Notes: a model not told the origin generated them from the letters alone. 64,000 nucleotides of DNA from Corallococcus silvisoli (GCF_009909145.1 NZ_JAAAPJ010000011.1:186001-250000), one strand, 5' to 3'; shown: positions 7,847 to 18,761, counted from the first letter of the stretch. A program made the numbers and translations.

Positions 7847-8611
7847 ATGCGTTTCATCGGTCTGTTCGCGTCCATCCTGTGCCTGTCCGCGTGTGGCAAT
7901 GGGACCTCGTCGGTGGGGTTGAGCACGCGGATGGGCTCCGCGACCTCGAGTGCCGGCCTCCCGCGCCAGGTCACGCAGCGGTTGGAGCTCTCCAATGGCA
8001 TCACCGTGGAGCGGGTGCGGCTGTCGATCCGCGAGCTGGAGCTCAAGCGCGAGGGCCATCACGACGACGTGTCGAAGGAAGACGCTGGCACGGGCACCGA
8101 CGACAATGGCGAGCACAAGCAGCGCACGGGCGCGTTCCTCATCGACCTGTCGGGCACGGCGCTGGAGGGCCAGGTCGTCCAGTTGCGCGACGTGTCGGTG
8201 GTGGCGGGCATCTACGATGAGATTGAGTTCGACATCGGCAAGGTCTCCGTCACCGAAGCGGGCGACAACGCGGCGCTGAAGGAGCTGGCGGAGCTGGGCG
8301 CCTCCATCGTCATCAACGGGCGCATCGACGGCGAGCCCTTCCAGTTCGTGTCCAGCGTCCGGGTGGAACAGGAGCGCGAGGCGAGCTTCGAGGTCACCGG
8401 CGGCGGCGACCAGAACGTGACCATCAACATCGACCCCAGCAGCTGGTTCACGGGCGAGGGCGGCGCGCGGTTGGATCCGCGTGACGAGCGCAACCGCTCG
8501 CGGCTGGAGAACAACCTGCGCGACTCCATCGACGCCTTCGACGACGACGATCGCGACGGCGGCGAGGACTCCGACGATGACCACGGCGGTGGCCATCACG
8601 GCAAGGACTGA
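7847..8611 (+). CDS. DUF4382-like lipoprotein with Asp/His-rich C-terminal tail
   Basis: Start ATG 7847 gives 254 residues beginning with a signal peptide and lipobox CLSACGNG. The frame is open further upstream but that would lose the signal. The central region (about 45-200) has the pattern of DUF4382 proteins: LSNGITVERVRLSIRELELKREG, a segment binding LRDVSVVAGIYDEIEFDI, and FEVTGGGDQNVTINIDPSSWF. The last 25 residues are almost entirely D, H, G, E and K (DDDDRDGG then DDDHGGGHHGKD), like the tail of the lipoprotein at 3849-4475. It is divergent from the ECF sigma operon and could be a regulon member. The function of the family is unknown. Confidence 0.72.
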   Translation: MRFIGLFASILCLSACGNGTSSVGLSTRMGSATSSAGLPRQVTQRLELSNGITVERVRLSIRELELKREGHHDDVSKEDAGTGTDDNGEHKQRTGAFLIDLSGTALEGQVVQLRDVSVVAGIYDEIEFDIGKVSVTEAGDNAALKELAELGASIVINGRIDGEPFQFVSSVRVEQEREASFEVTGGGDQNVTINIDPSSWFTGEGGARLDPRDERNRSRLENNLRDSIDAFDDDDRDGGEDSDDDHGGGHHGKD

Positions 8612-8656
8612 GCCCGTCCGCCTCCAGGGCTGACGGCGCACCGGCCGCGGGCGCCG

Positions 8657-11200
8657 TCACCCCAACACGCGCGCGAGGTACGGCGCGGTGCGGCTGTCCT
8701 TCACCTTCGCCACGGACTCGGGCGTTCCCTGCGCCACCACCCGGCCTCCGGCGTTCCCCGCGCCGGGTCCCACGTCGATGACGTGGTCGCTGGCGGCGAC
8801 GACGCGCAGGTCGTGCTCCACGACGATGACCGTGTTGCCCGCGTCCACCAGCCCCTCCAGCTGCGTCATCAGCTTGTCCACGTCCGCCGGATGCAGCCCC
8901 GTCGTGGGCTCGTCCAGCACGTAGAGCGTGTCCCCGTGCTGCGTGCGTTGCAGCTCCGTGGCCAGCTTGATGCGCTGGGCTTCGCCACCGGACAGCTCCG
9001 TCGCGGGCTGCCCCAGCCGCAGGTAGCCCAGGCCCACGTCGCGCAACACCTTGAGCGCGCGTTGGAGCGGCGGCGCGTCGGTGAAGAAGTCGAACGCGCC
9101 GTCCACCGTCATGCCCAGGACGTCCGCGATGCTCCGCTCGCGGTAGCGCACCTCCAGCGTCTTCGCGTTGTAGCGAGTGCCGTGGCACGTCGGGCACGGC
9201 GCGTAGACGCTGGGCAGGAAGAGCAGCTCCACGCTGACGAAGCCTTCGCCCTCGCAGGTCTCGCAGCGTCCGCCCACCGTGTTGAAGGAGAAGCGCCCCG
9301 CGCCGTACTTGCGCGACTTCGCCAGGGGCGTCGCCGCGAACAGCTTGCGCACGTGGTCGAACAGGCCCGTGTAGGTGGCCAGGTTGGAGCGCGGCGTGCG
9401 GCCAATGGGCTTCTGGTCCACCGTCACCAACCGCTTGAGCGAGTCCATCCCTTCCACGATGTGCCCCTCGCTGGCCACCGACGGCTCGCGGTCCAACGGC
9501 TCGCCCTCCTCCTCGTCCGGCGTCAGCGTCTGCCCCAGCCTCGCGGCGACCAACTCCACCAGGGCCTGGCTCACGAGGCTGGACTTGCCGGAGCCGGACA
9601 CGCCCGTCACGGTGGTGAAGACTCCCAGCGGGAAGTCCACGTCCAGCCCGCGCAGGTTGTTGCGCTTCACGCCCTCCAGCCGCAGCCGCCCGGTGGCCTT
9701 TCGGGGCGCGCGGCGGCGCACGGCCTCCTCGTCGAAGAGGTAGCGCCGCGTCCGGGACGCCTCCACCTTCGCGAGCCCTTCTGGCGGCCCGCTGTAGAGC
9801 ACACGCCCCCCGTGCTCCCCCGCGGCGGGCCCCACGTCGACGAGCCAGTCCGCGTGGCGGATGACGTCCACTTCATGCTCCACGACGAAGAGCGAGTTGC
9901 CCGCCTCCTTCAGCCGGTCCAGCGCCGTGAGCAGCGCCTCCGTGTCCGCCGGGTGCAGGCCCGCGGACGGCTCGTCCATCACGTACACCACGCCGAAGAG
10001 GTTGGAGCGCACCTGGGTGGCCAGCCTCAGCCGCTGCAGCTCGCCCGGAGACAGCGCGGGCGTGGCGCGCTCCAGCGACAGGTAGCCCAGCCCCAGGTCC
10101 GTCAGCACCTGGATGCGCGCGAGCAGGTCCTTGGTGATGCGCTGGGCGACGATGACCTTCTCCGGGTGCTCCCGCGCCATCGCCTCCGCGGCCTTTCCCT
10201 TCCCTTCCGCCGTGGCCCGCAGGAGGTCCGCGACCTGCTCCAGGGGCAGGCGGGACAGCTCACCGATGTCCCGCCCCCCGAACGTCACCGACAGCGACTC
10301 GCGCTTCAGGCGCTTGCCTTCACAGGTCGGGCACTCGCTGGCGACCATGTAGCGGGCGACGCGCTTCTTCATCATCGCGCTCTGGGTCGTCGCGAAGGTG
10401 GTCAGCACGTAGCGCTTCGCGCCGGTGAACGTGCCCATGTAGCTGGGCGGATCCTTGCGCGCGAGGGCCCGCTTCACCTCCGCCGACGTGAAGCCCGCGT
10501 AGACAGGGACGGTGGGCTGCTCGTCGGTGAAGAGGATCCACTGGCGGTCCTTCTTCGGCAGGTCGCGCCAGGGCGTGTCGACGTCGTAGCCGAGCGTCAC
10601 CAGGATGTCGCGCAGGTTCTGGCCGTGCCACGCGGGCGGCCACGCGGCGACGGCGCGCTCGCGGATGCTCAGGCGGTCGTCGGGCACCATGGAGCGCTCG
10701 GTCACTTCGAACGTCCGGCCGATGCCGTGGCACGTCGGGCACGCACCCGCGGGGGTGTTCGGCGAGAACGCATCCGAGTCCAGCCGCCCCAGCTTCGGCG
10801 GATACGTGCCCGCGCGCGAGTACAGCATGCGCACGGAGTTCGACAGCGTCGTCACGCTGCCCACCGACGAGCGCGACGTCGGCGCGCCCCGGTGCTGTTG
10901 GAGCGCCACCGCCGGGGGCAGCCCGTCGATGGCGTCCACCTCCGGAACCCCCACCTGATCAATCAGGCGCCGGGCATACGGGGCCACGGATTCGAAATAG
11001 CGCCGCTGCGCTTCCGCGTAGAGCGTCCCGAACGCGAGCGATGACTTGCCGGAGCCGGAGACCCCAGTGAAGACCACCAGCGCATCGCGGGGGATGTCCA
11101 CGTCGACGTGCTTCAGGTTGTGCTCCCGGGCCCCCCGGACTCGGACGAAGCCGGTGGGGTCGGAAGTCTTGCGGGAACGCGGAGCCTTGGGGGGAGCCAT
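8657..11200 (-). CDS. UvrA-type ABC ATPase, short class (UvrA2-like)
   Basis: The 847-residue protein has the duplicated ABC ATPase layout of excinuclease subunit A. Walker A motifs are GVSGSGKSS at about 46-54 and again near 525 (TVTGVSGSGKSS). The ABC signatures are LSPGELQRL and ELSGGEAQRIKLA, and the Walker B/D-loop segments are VYVMDEPSAGLHP and LYVLDEPTTGLHP. Zinc sites are CPTCHGIG and CETCEGEG/CPTCHGTRYN. It is about 100 residues shorter than housekeeping UvrA, which points to the UvrA2 class; such paralogues are linked to tolerance of DNA-binding drugs in some producers. UvrA2 assignment is inference from length. Confidence 0.88.
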   Translation of the reverse strand: MAPPKAPRSRKTSDPTGFVRVRGAREHNLKHVDVDIPRDALVVFTGVSGSGKSSLAFGTLYAEAQRRYFESVAPYARRLIDQVGVPEVDAIDGLPPAVALQQHRGAPTSRSSVGSVTTLSNSVRMLYSRAGTYPPKLGRLDSDAFSPNTPAGACPTCHGIGRTFEVTERSMVPDDRLSIRERAVAAWPPAWHGQNLRDILVTLGYDVDTPWRDLPKKDRQWILFTDEQPTVPVYAGFTSAEVKRALARKDPPSYMGTFTGAKRYVLTTFATTQSAMMKKRVARYMVASECPTCEGKRLKRESLSVTFGGRDIGELSRLPLEQVADLLRATAEGKGKAAEAMAREHPEKVIVAQRITKDLLARIQVLTDLGLGYLSLERATPALSPGELQRLRLATQVRSNLFGVVYVMDEPSAGLHPADTEALLTALDRLKEAGNSLFVVEHEVDVIRHADWLVDVGPAAGEHGGRVLYSGPPEGLAKVEASRTRRYLFDEEAVRRRAPRKATGRLRLEGVKRNNLRGLDVDFPLGVFTTVTGVSGSGKSSLVSQALVELVAARLGQTLTPDEEEGEPLDREPSVASEGHIVEGMDSLKRLVTVDQKPIGRTPRSNLATYTGLFDHVRKLFAATPLAKSRKYGAGRFSFNTVGGRCETCEGEGFVSVELLFLPSVYAPCPTCHGTRYNAKTLEVRYRERSIADVLGMTVDGAFDFFTDAPPLQRALKVLRDVGLGYLRLGQPATELSGGEAQRIKLATELQRTQHGDTLYVLDEPTTGLHPADVDKLMTQLEGLVDAGNTVIVVEHDLRVVAASDHVIDVGPGAGNAGGRVVAQGTPESVAKVKDSRTAPYLARVLG

Positions 11201-11564
11201 GGGAGACGGATAGCGCGGCGACCGCCGCCACAGGGGAACGAAGTGGAGGCCGTCGTGGAGGATGCGAAATGGCGCGCCGTCGCGCTGTCGGATTCCAGCC
11301 AGAGGTCTCCGCTCACGCCCTGCGTCCGCCGGCGTCCCAGCTCCCGCGCGCGGGCAGCTCGCGCACGCGTGCCGCCTTCTCCCGCGGCCCGTTCAAGAAT
11401 GCGACACGGGTGTCGCGCCCGGGGGCATGGTACGCGCCGTGTGGGAAGCCCTCCCCCTCTGTACGGCACATGGCATCCGGATTGCTGTGCGCTCGGGCCA
11501 CACCTCGCGGAAGCCCCCCATCCAGACGTCACCGGGACGCTTTGGAGAAAGTGACTTCGGAACC
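11201..11564. other. 364-bp intergenic region, no gene recognised
   Basis: This gap lies between the UvrA-like gene (minus) and the secreted-protein gene (plus), so it should carry both promoters. The only symmetric element I can point to is GCGACA/TGTCGC with a 4-nt spacer at 11401-11416. Open frames here are low-complexity and lack credible starts. Confidence 0.4.
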
Positions 11565-12173
11565 ATGTTTGAAGCGTCGCGGCCCCCTGTCGCGCCTTCG
11601 CTGACCACGCCCCCTCGCGCCCACCTGTCGCGATGGGCCGCGCGCGCGGGCCTGCTGCTGGCCTGCGCGGCCTCGGTGGCGACGTCGGAGGCGTTGTCGC
11701 CCCTCGTCACCTCCGAGGTGTTCGCCGGCGAGCCAGTGACGCTCACGAACCAGGCCCCGAACTTCCAACGCGACCTGGTGATCCGCGTGACCGCTTCGAA
11801 GTCGCACGCGAGGACCGTCGAACCGACCGCGCTTACGAAATTCACCCTGCGGTGGTTGCCCGAAGACCCTGACGAGACGGCCCGCCCCCGGTTCAGCTTC
11901 TCGCTGTCCACCGGAAACGAAGTCGCCGGAGGGAGGATGCAGGACACCGCTCCACTGGCGGGCGAACCCATCACACGGGAGCACCTCACGCGCCTGGAGA
12001 CGACCTGCAAGCTCGAGGGCCCCTGTGAATACACCGCGCGCGTGCGCTTCGAGATGCAGGCGGAGGGTCCCAAGGGCTCGCTCCAGATTGACTGGACTGT
12101 CGTGGCCGGAGCGCGCGTCCGGGGAATGAGCGCAGTGCCGGAGGGCTTCAGCGTGACCGTGTCAGCGCCGTGA
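11565..12173 (+). CDS. Secreted or membrane-anchored protein of unknown function
   Basis: ATG 11565 gives 202 residues with a long n-region, then a hydrophobic stretch (about 27-42, AGLLLACAASVA) consistent with a signal peptide ending near SEA. The remainder is predicted beta-rich with two cysteines close together (TTCKLEGPCEY). I recognise no family. Its stop overlaps the GTG of the next gene (GTGA), so the two are probably co-translated; a secreted protein paired with a small membrane protein is the only context clue. Confidence 0.6.
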   Translation: MFEASRPPVAPSLTTPPRAHLSRWAARAGLLLACAASVATSEALSPLVTSEVFAGEPVTLTNQAPNFQRDLVIRVTASKSHARTVEPTALTKFTLRWLPEDPDETARPRFSFSLSTGNEVAGGRMQDTAPLAGEPITREHLTRLETTCKLEGPCEYTARVRFEMQAEGPKGSLQIDWTVVAGARVRGMSAVPEGFSVTVSAP

Positions 12174-12691
12174 TCGTCCTGGAGCCACCCCGCACGCCCC
12201 CCACCCGAGGCAGTGGCCTCCTGCACCCCGTGGTGCTGGGAGCCATCGTCCTGCTCGTCTTGAATGACCACGTCTTCAAGGCGCGCTGGCCCTCGTGGTG
12301 GACGGGGAAGCTGTCCGACGTCGCCGGGCTCGCGATGTTCCCCCTGCTCCTCCAAGCGCTCTGGGAACAGGTAGCGGGCTTTCGTGCTCGGGACTTCCGC
12401 CCCTCCTTCTCCGTGCTCGTGGGCGCGGTGCTGCTGACGGGGCTGTGCTTCTCCGCGACGAAGCTTTCACCGGACGCGGGGGATGCGTGGAGTTGGGCCT
12501 TGGGCGGGCTGCAATGGCCCTTCCGCGTGCTCGGCGCGTGGTTGAGCGGCGCGCGCATCCCGTCACTGGTGCCCACGCAGCACACGATGGACCTCACGGA
12601 CCTGTTCACGCTGCCGGCCTTGGGGGTCTCCCTGTGGCTGGGCTGGCGGCGAGCGGCCAGCGCCACGGACTGCGCCGCGCCTCCGCGCTGA
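12170..12691 (+). CDS. Small integral membrane protein of unknown function
   Basis: The 173-residue product starts at GTG 12170 inside the stop of the previous gene. Hydrophobic segments near 20-36 (LHPVVLGAIVLLVLNDH), 52-68, 82-98 and 137-152 suggest four membrane spans. The DHVFKARWPSWWTGKLSDVAG segment recurs in uncharacterised membrane proteins of this type, but I cannot name a family. It is coupled to the secreted protein upstream. Confidence 0.55.
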   Translation: MIVLEPPRTPPTRGSGLLHPVVLGAIVLLVLNDHVFKARWPSWWTGKLSDVAGLAMFPLLLQALWEQVAGFRARDFRPSFSVLVGAVLLTGLCFSATKLSPDAGDAWSWALGGLQWPFRVLGAWLSGARIPSLVPTQHTMDLTDLFTLPALGVSLWLGWRRAASATDCAAPPR

Positions 12692-12707
12692 CGCTTCCGG
12701 GGGGTGC

Positions 12708-13610
12708 TCAGGGCTGAGGCAGCGTGCTTCGCGCCACGTCGATGAAGGCCCGCAGGGGGGCGGAGGCCCGCGCACGGTGGGGATAGTAGAGGTAGAGGCC
12801 GGGCACGGTGGGCGACCAGTCCTCCAGCACGGGGACGAGGCTGCCCTCGCGCAGGTGGGGCGCGACCGAGAGTTCGGCCATGTACGCGAGTCCCAGCCCC
12901 GCCAGCGCCATGCGGATGATGAGCCCCGAGTGGTCCGTCACCAGCGGGCCCGTCACCGGGACGCGCAGCTCGCGCCGGCCGCGCTCCAGCTCCCAGCGGT
13001 AGGGCAGGCCCGTGGTGGGCGAGCGGAAGCCGATGCAGGAGTGGTCCGACAGGTCCTCCGGCTTCACGGGCCGGCCGTGGCGCTCCAGGTAGTCCGGGGA
13101 CGCGACGACGAGGAAGCGGAAGGCGGGCGTCAGGCGCACCTGCACCATGTCGCGCTCCACGGACTCCATCAGCCGGATGCCCGCGTCGAGCCCCTCCTCC
13201 ACGATGTTCACGAAGCCGTCCGTCACCCCCACCTCGATGCGCACGTGCGGATGGGCCTGGGCGAAGCGGGGCAGCACGGGCTCCAGCACGCCCGGCAGCG
13301 CCATGGTCGGCGCCGTGAGGCGCAGGGTGCCGGTGAGCTGGGTGCCCTCCGCGGGGAACCGCTCGAGCGCCTCCAGCGCGGACTCCAGCCCCGGCGCCGC
13401 GAGCGCCATCAGCCGGCGGCCCGCGTCGGTGAGGGACACGTTGCGCGTGGTGCGCGCGAGCAGCGCCGAACCCAGCCGCGCCTCCAGCTGCCGCACCGAC
13501 TGACTCACCGCCGACGTGGAGACGCCCAGCTCGCGCGCGGCCTGGGTGAAGTTCCGTCGCCTCGCCACGGTGACGAACACGGCCAGCTCGTTGAGGGGCG
13601 TCAGCGCCAT
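12708..13610 (-). CDS. LysR-family transcriptional regulator
   Basis: From ATG 13610 the protein is 300 residues, standard for the family. The N-terminal winged helix is LNELAVFVTVARRRNFTQAA with recognition helix VSTSAVSQSVRQLEARLGSALL. The effector-binding domain (about 95-295) is of the type seen in AaeR/DmlR-like regulators (LRLTAPTMALPGVLEPVLPRF). It is divergent from the DHCR24-like oxidoreductase gene with a 188-bp gap, the usual placement for a LysR regulator and its target. The inducer is unknown. Confidence 0.9.
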   Translation of the reverse strand: MALTPLNELAVFVTVARRRNFTQAARELGVSTSAVSQSVRQLEARLGSALLARTTRNVSLTDAGRRLMALAAPGLESALEALERFPAEGTQLTGTLRLTAPTMALPGVLEPVLPRFAQAHPHVRIEVGVTDGFVNIVEEGLDAGIRLMESVERDMVQVRLTPAFRFLVVASPDYLERHGRPVKPEDLSDHSCIGFRSPTTGLPYRWELERGRRELRVPVTGPLVTDHSGLIIRMALAGLGLAYMAELSVAPHLREGSLVPVLEDWSPTVPGLYLYYPHRARASAPLRAFIDVARSTLPQP

Positions 13611-13798
13611 CGTGGCGCCATCATAGTCAGCCCGTTCAGGCCCCGCGTCTTCTTCGCGGAGCCGGACGGGCTCCGACAGGCGGCGCGATGCACGGGTCGG
13701 TCGCGCGCAGGACAGACGGACAGGAAGGCCGCACGCCGTCGCCCAGGGGCTCGCGGCGCGCCGGTATCCTCTCCACCGCACCCACCCCGGAGGGAAGG

Positions 13799-15109
13799 AT
13801 GTCCACGGTCCATGAGGCGAAGGTGGAAGCCATCGCCCGGCAGCTGCGACAGCGAAAGGGAGCGGGCCCGGCGTCCTTCAAGAAGAAGACGCCGCCCCAC
13901 CAGGTCCCCAAGCGGTTCGATTCGCGGCGCCGCGATGAGAAGGTGGACCTGGGGGACCTGGACCAGATCCTGGAGATCGACCCGGTGGGGATGACCTGCA
14001 CGGCCGAGCCCGCGGTCACCTTCGACGCGGTGGTGCGCGCGACGCTGCCCTTCGGGCTCGTCCCCTTCATCGTCCCGGAGCACAAGACCATCACGCTGGG
14101 AGGCGCGGTCGCGGGGTGCTCCATCGAGTCCATGTCCTTCCGGCAGGGCGGCTTCCACGACACCTGTCTGGAGTACGAGGTCCTCACCGCGAAGGGCGAG
14201 GTGCTGCGCTGCTCCCCCCAGGAGGAGCCGCTCCTCTTCCAGATGATGCACGGCTCGTTCGGGACGCTCGGCATCCTGTCGCGGCTCAAGTTCAGGCTCG
14301 TGCGCGCCGCCCCCTTCGTGCGCGTGACGTACGAGCCCCACACCTCGCTGGAGTCCTTCCAGCAGGCCATCCTGCGCCACTTCCATGCCCAGGACGCGGA
14401 CTACCTGGACGGGCAGATCTTCTCCCCCACGAAGCACGTGCTGTGCGTGGGCCACTTCGTGGACCGGGCGCCATACGTGAACCGCTACGAATGGATGACC
14501 GCGTACTGCGAGACCATCCCGCGCCGGCGCGAGGACTACCTCACCACGTATGACTATCTCTTCCGCTACAACCGGGGCGTCACCCACGCGAGGCCCCGGA
14601 GCCTGCTGGCGCGGGCGTTGTTCGGGAAGCTGATCCATTCAGACAGCGTGCTCAGGACCGCGAACCGCTTCCACCAGCTGCTGCCCGCGAAGGACCCGCC
14701 GGTCATCGTGGACGTGTTCGTCCCGTTCTCACGCACGGCCGAGTTCATGGACTGGTACCACCGCGAGATGAAGCACTACCCGGTGTGGTGCGTGCCCTTC
14801 CGGCGGACGCGGGACTACGAATGGCTGACACCGCAGTGGTGGGCCGGCATGAGCGATCCGCTCTTCCTGGACCTCGCCGTCTACGGCATGCCCCAGCCAC
14901 CGGGCCGCAACCTCTACAAGGAGTTCGAGGACGCGTTGCAACGCATCAACGGCACCAAGACGCTCATCTCCTACAACTACTATGACGAGCAGACCTTCTG
15001 GAGCATCTGGAACAAGGAGACGTTCCAGGCCGTGAAGCGGCGCACCGACCCGGACAACCTCTTCCGGGACCTCTACACGAAGACCTGCAAGGCGGCGCTC
15101 GGGCTGTAG
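13799..15109 (+). CDS. FAD-linked oxidoreductase resembling delta-24 sterol reductase (DHCR24-like)
   Basis: The 436-residue protein starts at ATG 13799 after a GGAGGGAAGG ribosome site. It has a PCMH-type FAD-binding domain: VDLGDLDQILEIDPVGMTCT, then PFGLVPFIVPEHKTITLGGAVAG and SFRQGGFHDTCLEYEVLTAKGE, MMHGSFGTLGILSR. The C-terminal half (YVNRYEWMTAYCETIPRR, NYYDEQTFWSIWN, TDPDNLFRDLYTKTC) matches the layout of DHCR24/seladin-1-like proteins, which reduce the C24 double bond of sterol side chains using FAD. Bacterial homologues occur in sterol-making and non-sterol species, so the substrate is open. A LysR gene is divergent upstream. Confidence 0.8.
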   Translation: MSTVHEAKVEAIARQLRQRKGAGPASFKKKTPPHQVPKRFDSRRRDEKVDLGDLDQILEIDPVGMTCTAEPAVTFDAVVRATLPFGLVPFIVPEHKTITLGGAVAGCSIESMSFRQGGFHDTCLEYEVLTAKGEVLRCSPQEEPLLFQMMHGSFGTLGILSRLKFRLVRAAPFVRVTYEPHTSLESFQQAILRHFHAQDADYLDGQIFSPTKHVLCVGHFVDRAPYVNRYEWMTAYCETIPRRREDYLTTYDYLFRYNRGVTHARPRSLLARALFGKLIHSDSVLRTANRFHQLLPAKDPPVIVDVFVPFSRTAEFMDWYHREMKHYPVWCVPFRRTRDYEWLTPQWWAGMSDPLFLDLAVYGMPQPPGRNLYKEFEDALQRINGTKTLISYNYYDEQTFWSIWNKETFQAVKRRTDPDNLFRDLYTKTCKAALGL

Positions 15110-15325
15110 CGGCGCGCATGCGCTGCTTCAGCGAGGCACGACGCTGTAGCGCCCCAGCTTCGACACCGAGCCGCGGGCCGCGGGGGCCGCACTTGAAGTG
15201 ATGGCATGTTCTTCTCCCAGGTGATGAAACCGGGATGTCATCGGCCGTCAAGGCCCCGGGACGCTCGACACGGTGTCGGCGGGCATGGCGAAGTACCCCT
15301 CCCCATCTTCCAAGGAGGCTCCCCC

Positions 15326-16537
<1,212 letters not shown>

Positions 16538-16575
16538 AGCCTTCCCTCCCCTTTCGACCCCATTCGAGCGAACCC

Positions 16576-18753
16576 ATGAGCGAACAGAACACCCTGCGCT
16601 GGGACCAGGACGCCGACGGCATCGTCGTCTTGACGATGGATGACCCGAGCCAGTCCGCCAACACCATGAACGCCGCCTACGTGAAGTCCATGCGCGCGGC
16701 GGTGGACCGGCTGGTCCAGGAGAAGGACCGCATCACGGGCGTGATCATCACCTCCGCGAAGAAGACGTTCTTCGCGGGCGGCGACCTGAACGACCTGCGC
16801 CGCGTGAAGAAGGAAGAAGCCCAGCAGGTCTTCGAGCTGGGCCAGGAGATCAAGTCACAGCTGCGCGCCCTGGAGACGCTGGGCCGGCCCGTGGTCGCGG
16901 CCATCAACGGCGCGGCGCTGGGCGGCGGGCTGGAGATCGCGCTCGCGTGTCACCGCCGCATCGCCGCGGACGTGAAGGGCGTCCAACTGGGCCTGCCGGA
17001 GGTGACGTTGGGCCTGTTGCCCGGCGGCGGCGGCGTGGTGCGCACGGTGCGCATGCTGGGCATCGTGGACGCGCTGATGAAGGTGCTGCTCCAGGGCCAG
17101 CGCTACCGCCCGCAGGAGGCGAAGGAGCTGGGGCTGGTGCATGAGGTGGTGGCGTCCGTGGACGCGCTCCTGCCCGCGGCGAAGGCGTGGGTGAAGGCGA
17201 ACCCGACCGCGCAGCAGCCGTGGGACCAGAAGGGCTACAAGATTCCCGGCGGTACGCCCTCCTCCCCGGCCCTCGCGGCGAACCTGCCCGCGTTCCCCGC
17301 CAACCTCCGCAAGCAGTTGAAGGGCGCGAACATGCCGGCGCCCCGCGCCATCATGGCGGTGGCGGTGGAGAGCACGCAGGTGGACATCGACACGGCGTTC
17401 ACCGTGGAGTCGCGCTACTTCACGGAGCTGGCCACGGGGCAGGTCGCGAAGAACATGATGCAGGCGTTCTTCTTCGACATGCAGCACATCAACTCCGGCG
17501 GCGGCCGTCCGAAGGGCTTCCCGCAGCACACCGCGAAGAAGGTCGGCGTGCTGGGCGCGGGGATGATGGGCGCGGGCATCGCGTACGTGTGCGCCAAGGC
17601 GGGCATCGACGTGGTGCTCAAGGACGTGAGCGTCGCGTCCGCGGAGAAGGGCAAGGGCTACTCCGTCAAGCTGGTGGAGAAGTCCGTCCAGAAGGGCTCC
17701 CTCACGAAGGAGAAGGGCGACGCGCTGCTGGCGCGCATCACCCCCGCGGAGGACCCGGCCGCGCTCGCGGGCTGCGACCTGGTCATCGAAGCGGTCTTCG
17801 AGGACGTGAAGCTCAAGCACAAGGTGTTCCAGGAGATTCAAGGCGTGGTGGCGCCGGACGCGGTGCTGGCGTCCAACACCTCCACCCTGCCCATCTCCCT
17901 GCTCGCGGAAGGGGTGTCGCGCCCGCCGGACTTCGTCGGGATGCACTTCTTCTCGCCGGTGGACAAGATGCCGCTGCTGGAGCTCATCGCGGGCAAGCAG
18001 ACGGGTGACGCGACGCTCGCGAAGGCCATCGACATCGCGGTGCAGATTGGAAAGACGCCCATCGTCGTCAATGACAGCCGGGGCTTCTTCACCAGCCGCG
18101 TGATTGGCACGTTCCTCAACGAGGCCCTGGCGATGGTGGGCGAAGGCATCGCGCCCGCGTCCATCGAGCAGGCGGGACTCCAGGCGGGCTACCCCGCCGC
18201 CCCGCTCCAGCTGATGGACGAATTGACGCTGACGCTGCCCCGGAAGATCCGCGAGGAGACGAAGGCGGCCACCGTGGCCGCGGGGCAGCCGTGGGCGGAG
18301 CACGGCAGCTACGCGGTGGTGGACTCGATGATCGACCAGCACCAACGCAAGGGCCGCTCCACCGGCGGCGGGTTCTACGACTACGAGGACGGCAAGCGCA
18401 CGAACCTCTGGCCGGGGCTGGCGCGGCACTACGCCAAGGCCGGGCACACCATCCCTTTCGAGGACATGAAGGAGCGGATGCTGTTCGCGGAGGCCATCGA
18501 CACGGTGCGCTGCTTCGACGAGGGCGTCCTGCGCTCGGTCGCGGACGCGAACGTGGGCTCCATCCTGGGCATCGGGTTCCCGCCGTGGACGGGCGGCGTC
18601 GTGCAGTACATCAATGGCTATGAGGGGCCGTCCGGCACGGGTCCTCGCGGCTTCGTCAGCCGCGCGCGGGAGCTGGCGGAGCGCTACGGGAAGCACTTCC
18701 TGCCGCCCGCTTCGCTGGTCGCCAAGGCCGAGCGCGGCGAGAAGCTGGAGTAG
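16576..18753 (+). CDS. fadB: Fatty acid oxidation multifunctional protein (enoyl-CoA hydratase / 3-hydroxyacyl-CoA dehydrogenase), FadB type
   Basis: The 725-residue protein starts at ATG 16576. Residues 1-200 are a crotonase domain with the oxyanion hole FFAGGDLNDL and GAALGGGLEIALACHRRIA; the catalytic glutamates fall in LGLPEVTLGLLPGGGG. The NAD-binding Rossmann fold starts near residue 320 (KVGVLGAGMMGAGIAYVCAKAG). The dehydrogenase catalytic region includes SNTSTLP and MHFFSPVDKMPLLE, and a duplicated C-terminal domain with TGGGFYDY. It hydrates enoyl-CoA and oxidises 3-hydroxyacyl-CoA for the FadA thiolase encoded just upstream. A hairpin with an A/T tract follows. Confidence 0.93.
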   Translation: MSEQNTLRWDQDADGIVVLTMDDPSQSANTMNAAYVKSMRAAVDRLVQEKDRITGVIITSAKKTFFAGGDLNDLRRVKKEEAQQVFELGQEIKSQLRALETLGRPVVAAINGAALGGGLEIALACHRRIAADVKGVQLGLPEVTLGLLPGGGGVVRTVRMLGIVDALMKVLLQGQRYRPQEAKELGLVHEVVASVDALLPAAKAWVKANPTAQQPWDQKGYKIPGGTPSSPALAANLPAFPANLRKQLKGANMPAPRAIMAVAVESTQVDIDTAFTVESRYFTELATGQVAKNMMQAFFFDMQHINSGGGRPKGFPQHTAKKVGVLGAGMMGAGIAYVCAKAGIDVVLKDVSVASAEKGKGYSVKLVEKSVQKGSLTKEKGDALLARITPAEDPAALAGCDLVIEAVFEDVKLKHKVFQEIQGVVAPDAVLASNTSTLPISLLAEGVSRPPDFVGMHFFSPVDKMPLLELIAGKQTGDATLAKAIDIAVQIGKTPIVVNDSRGFFTSRVIGTFLNEALAMVGEGIAPASIEQAGLQAGYPAAPLQLMDELTLTLPRKIREETKAATVAAGQPWAEHGSYAVVDSMIDQHQRKGRSTGGGFYDYEDGKRTNLWPGLARHYAKAGHTIPFEDMKERMLFAEAIDTVRCFDEGVLRSVADANVGSILGIGFPPWTGGVVQYINGYEGPSGTGPRGFVSRARELAERYGKHFLPPASLVAKAERGEKLE

Positions 18754-18761
18754 CCGGCGCG

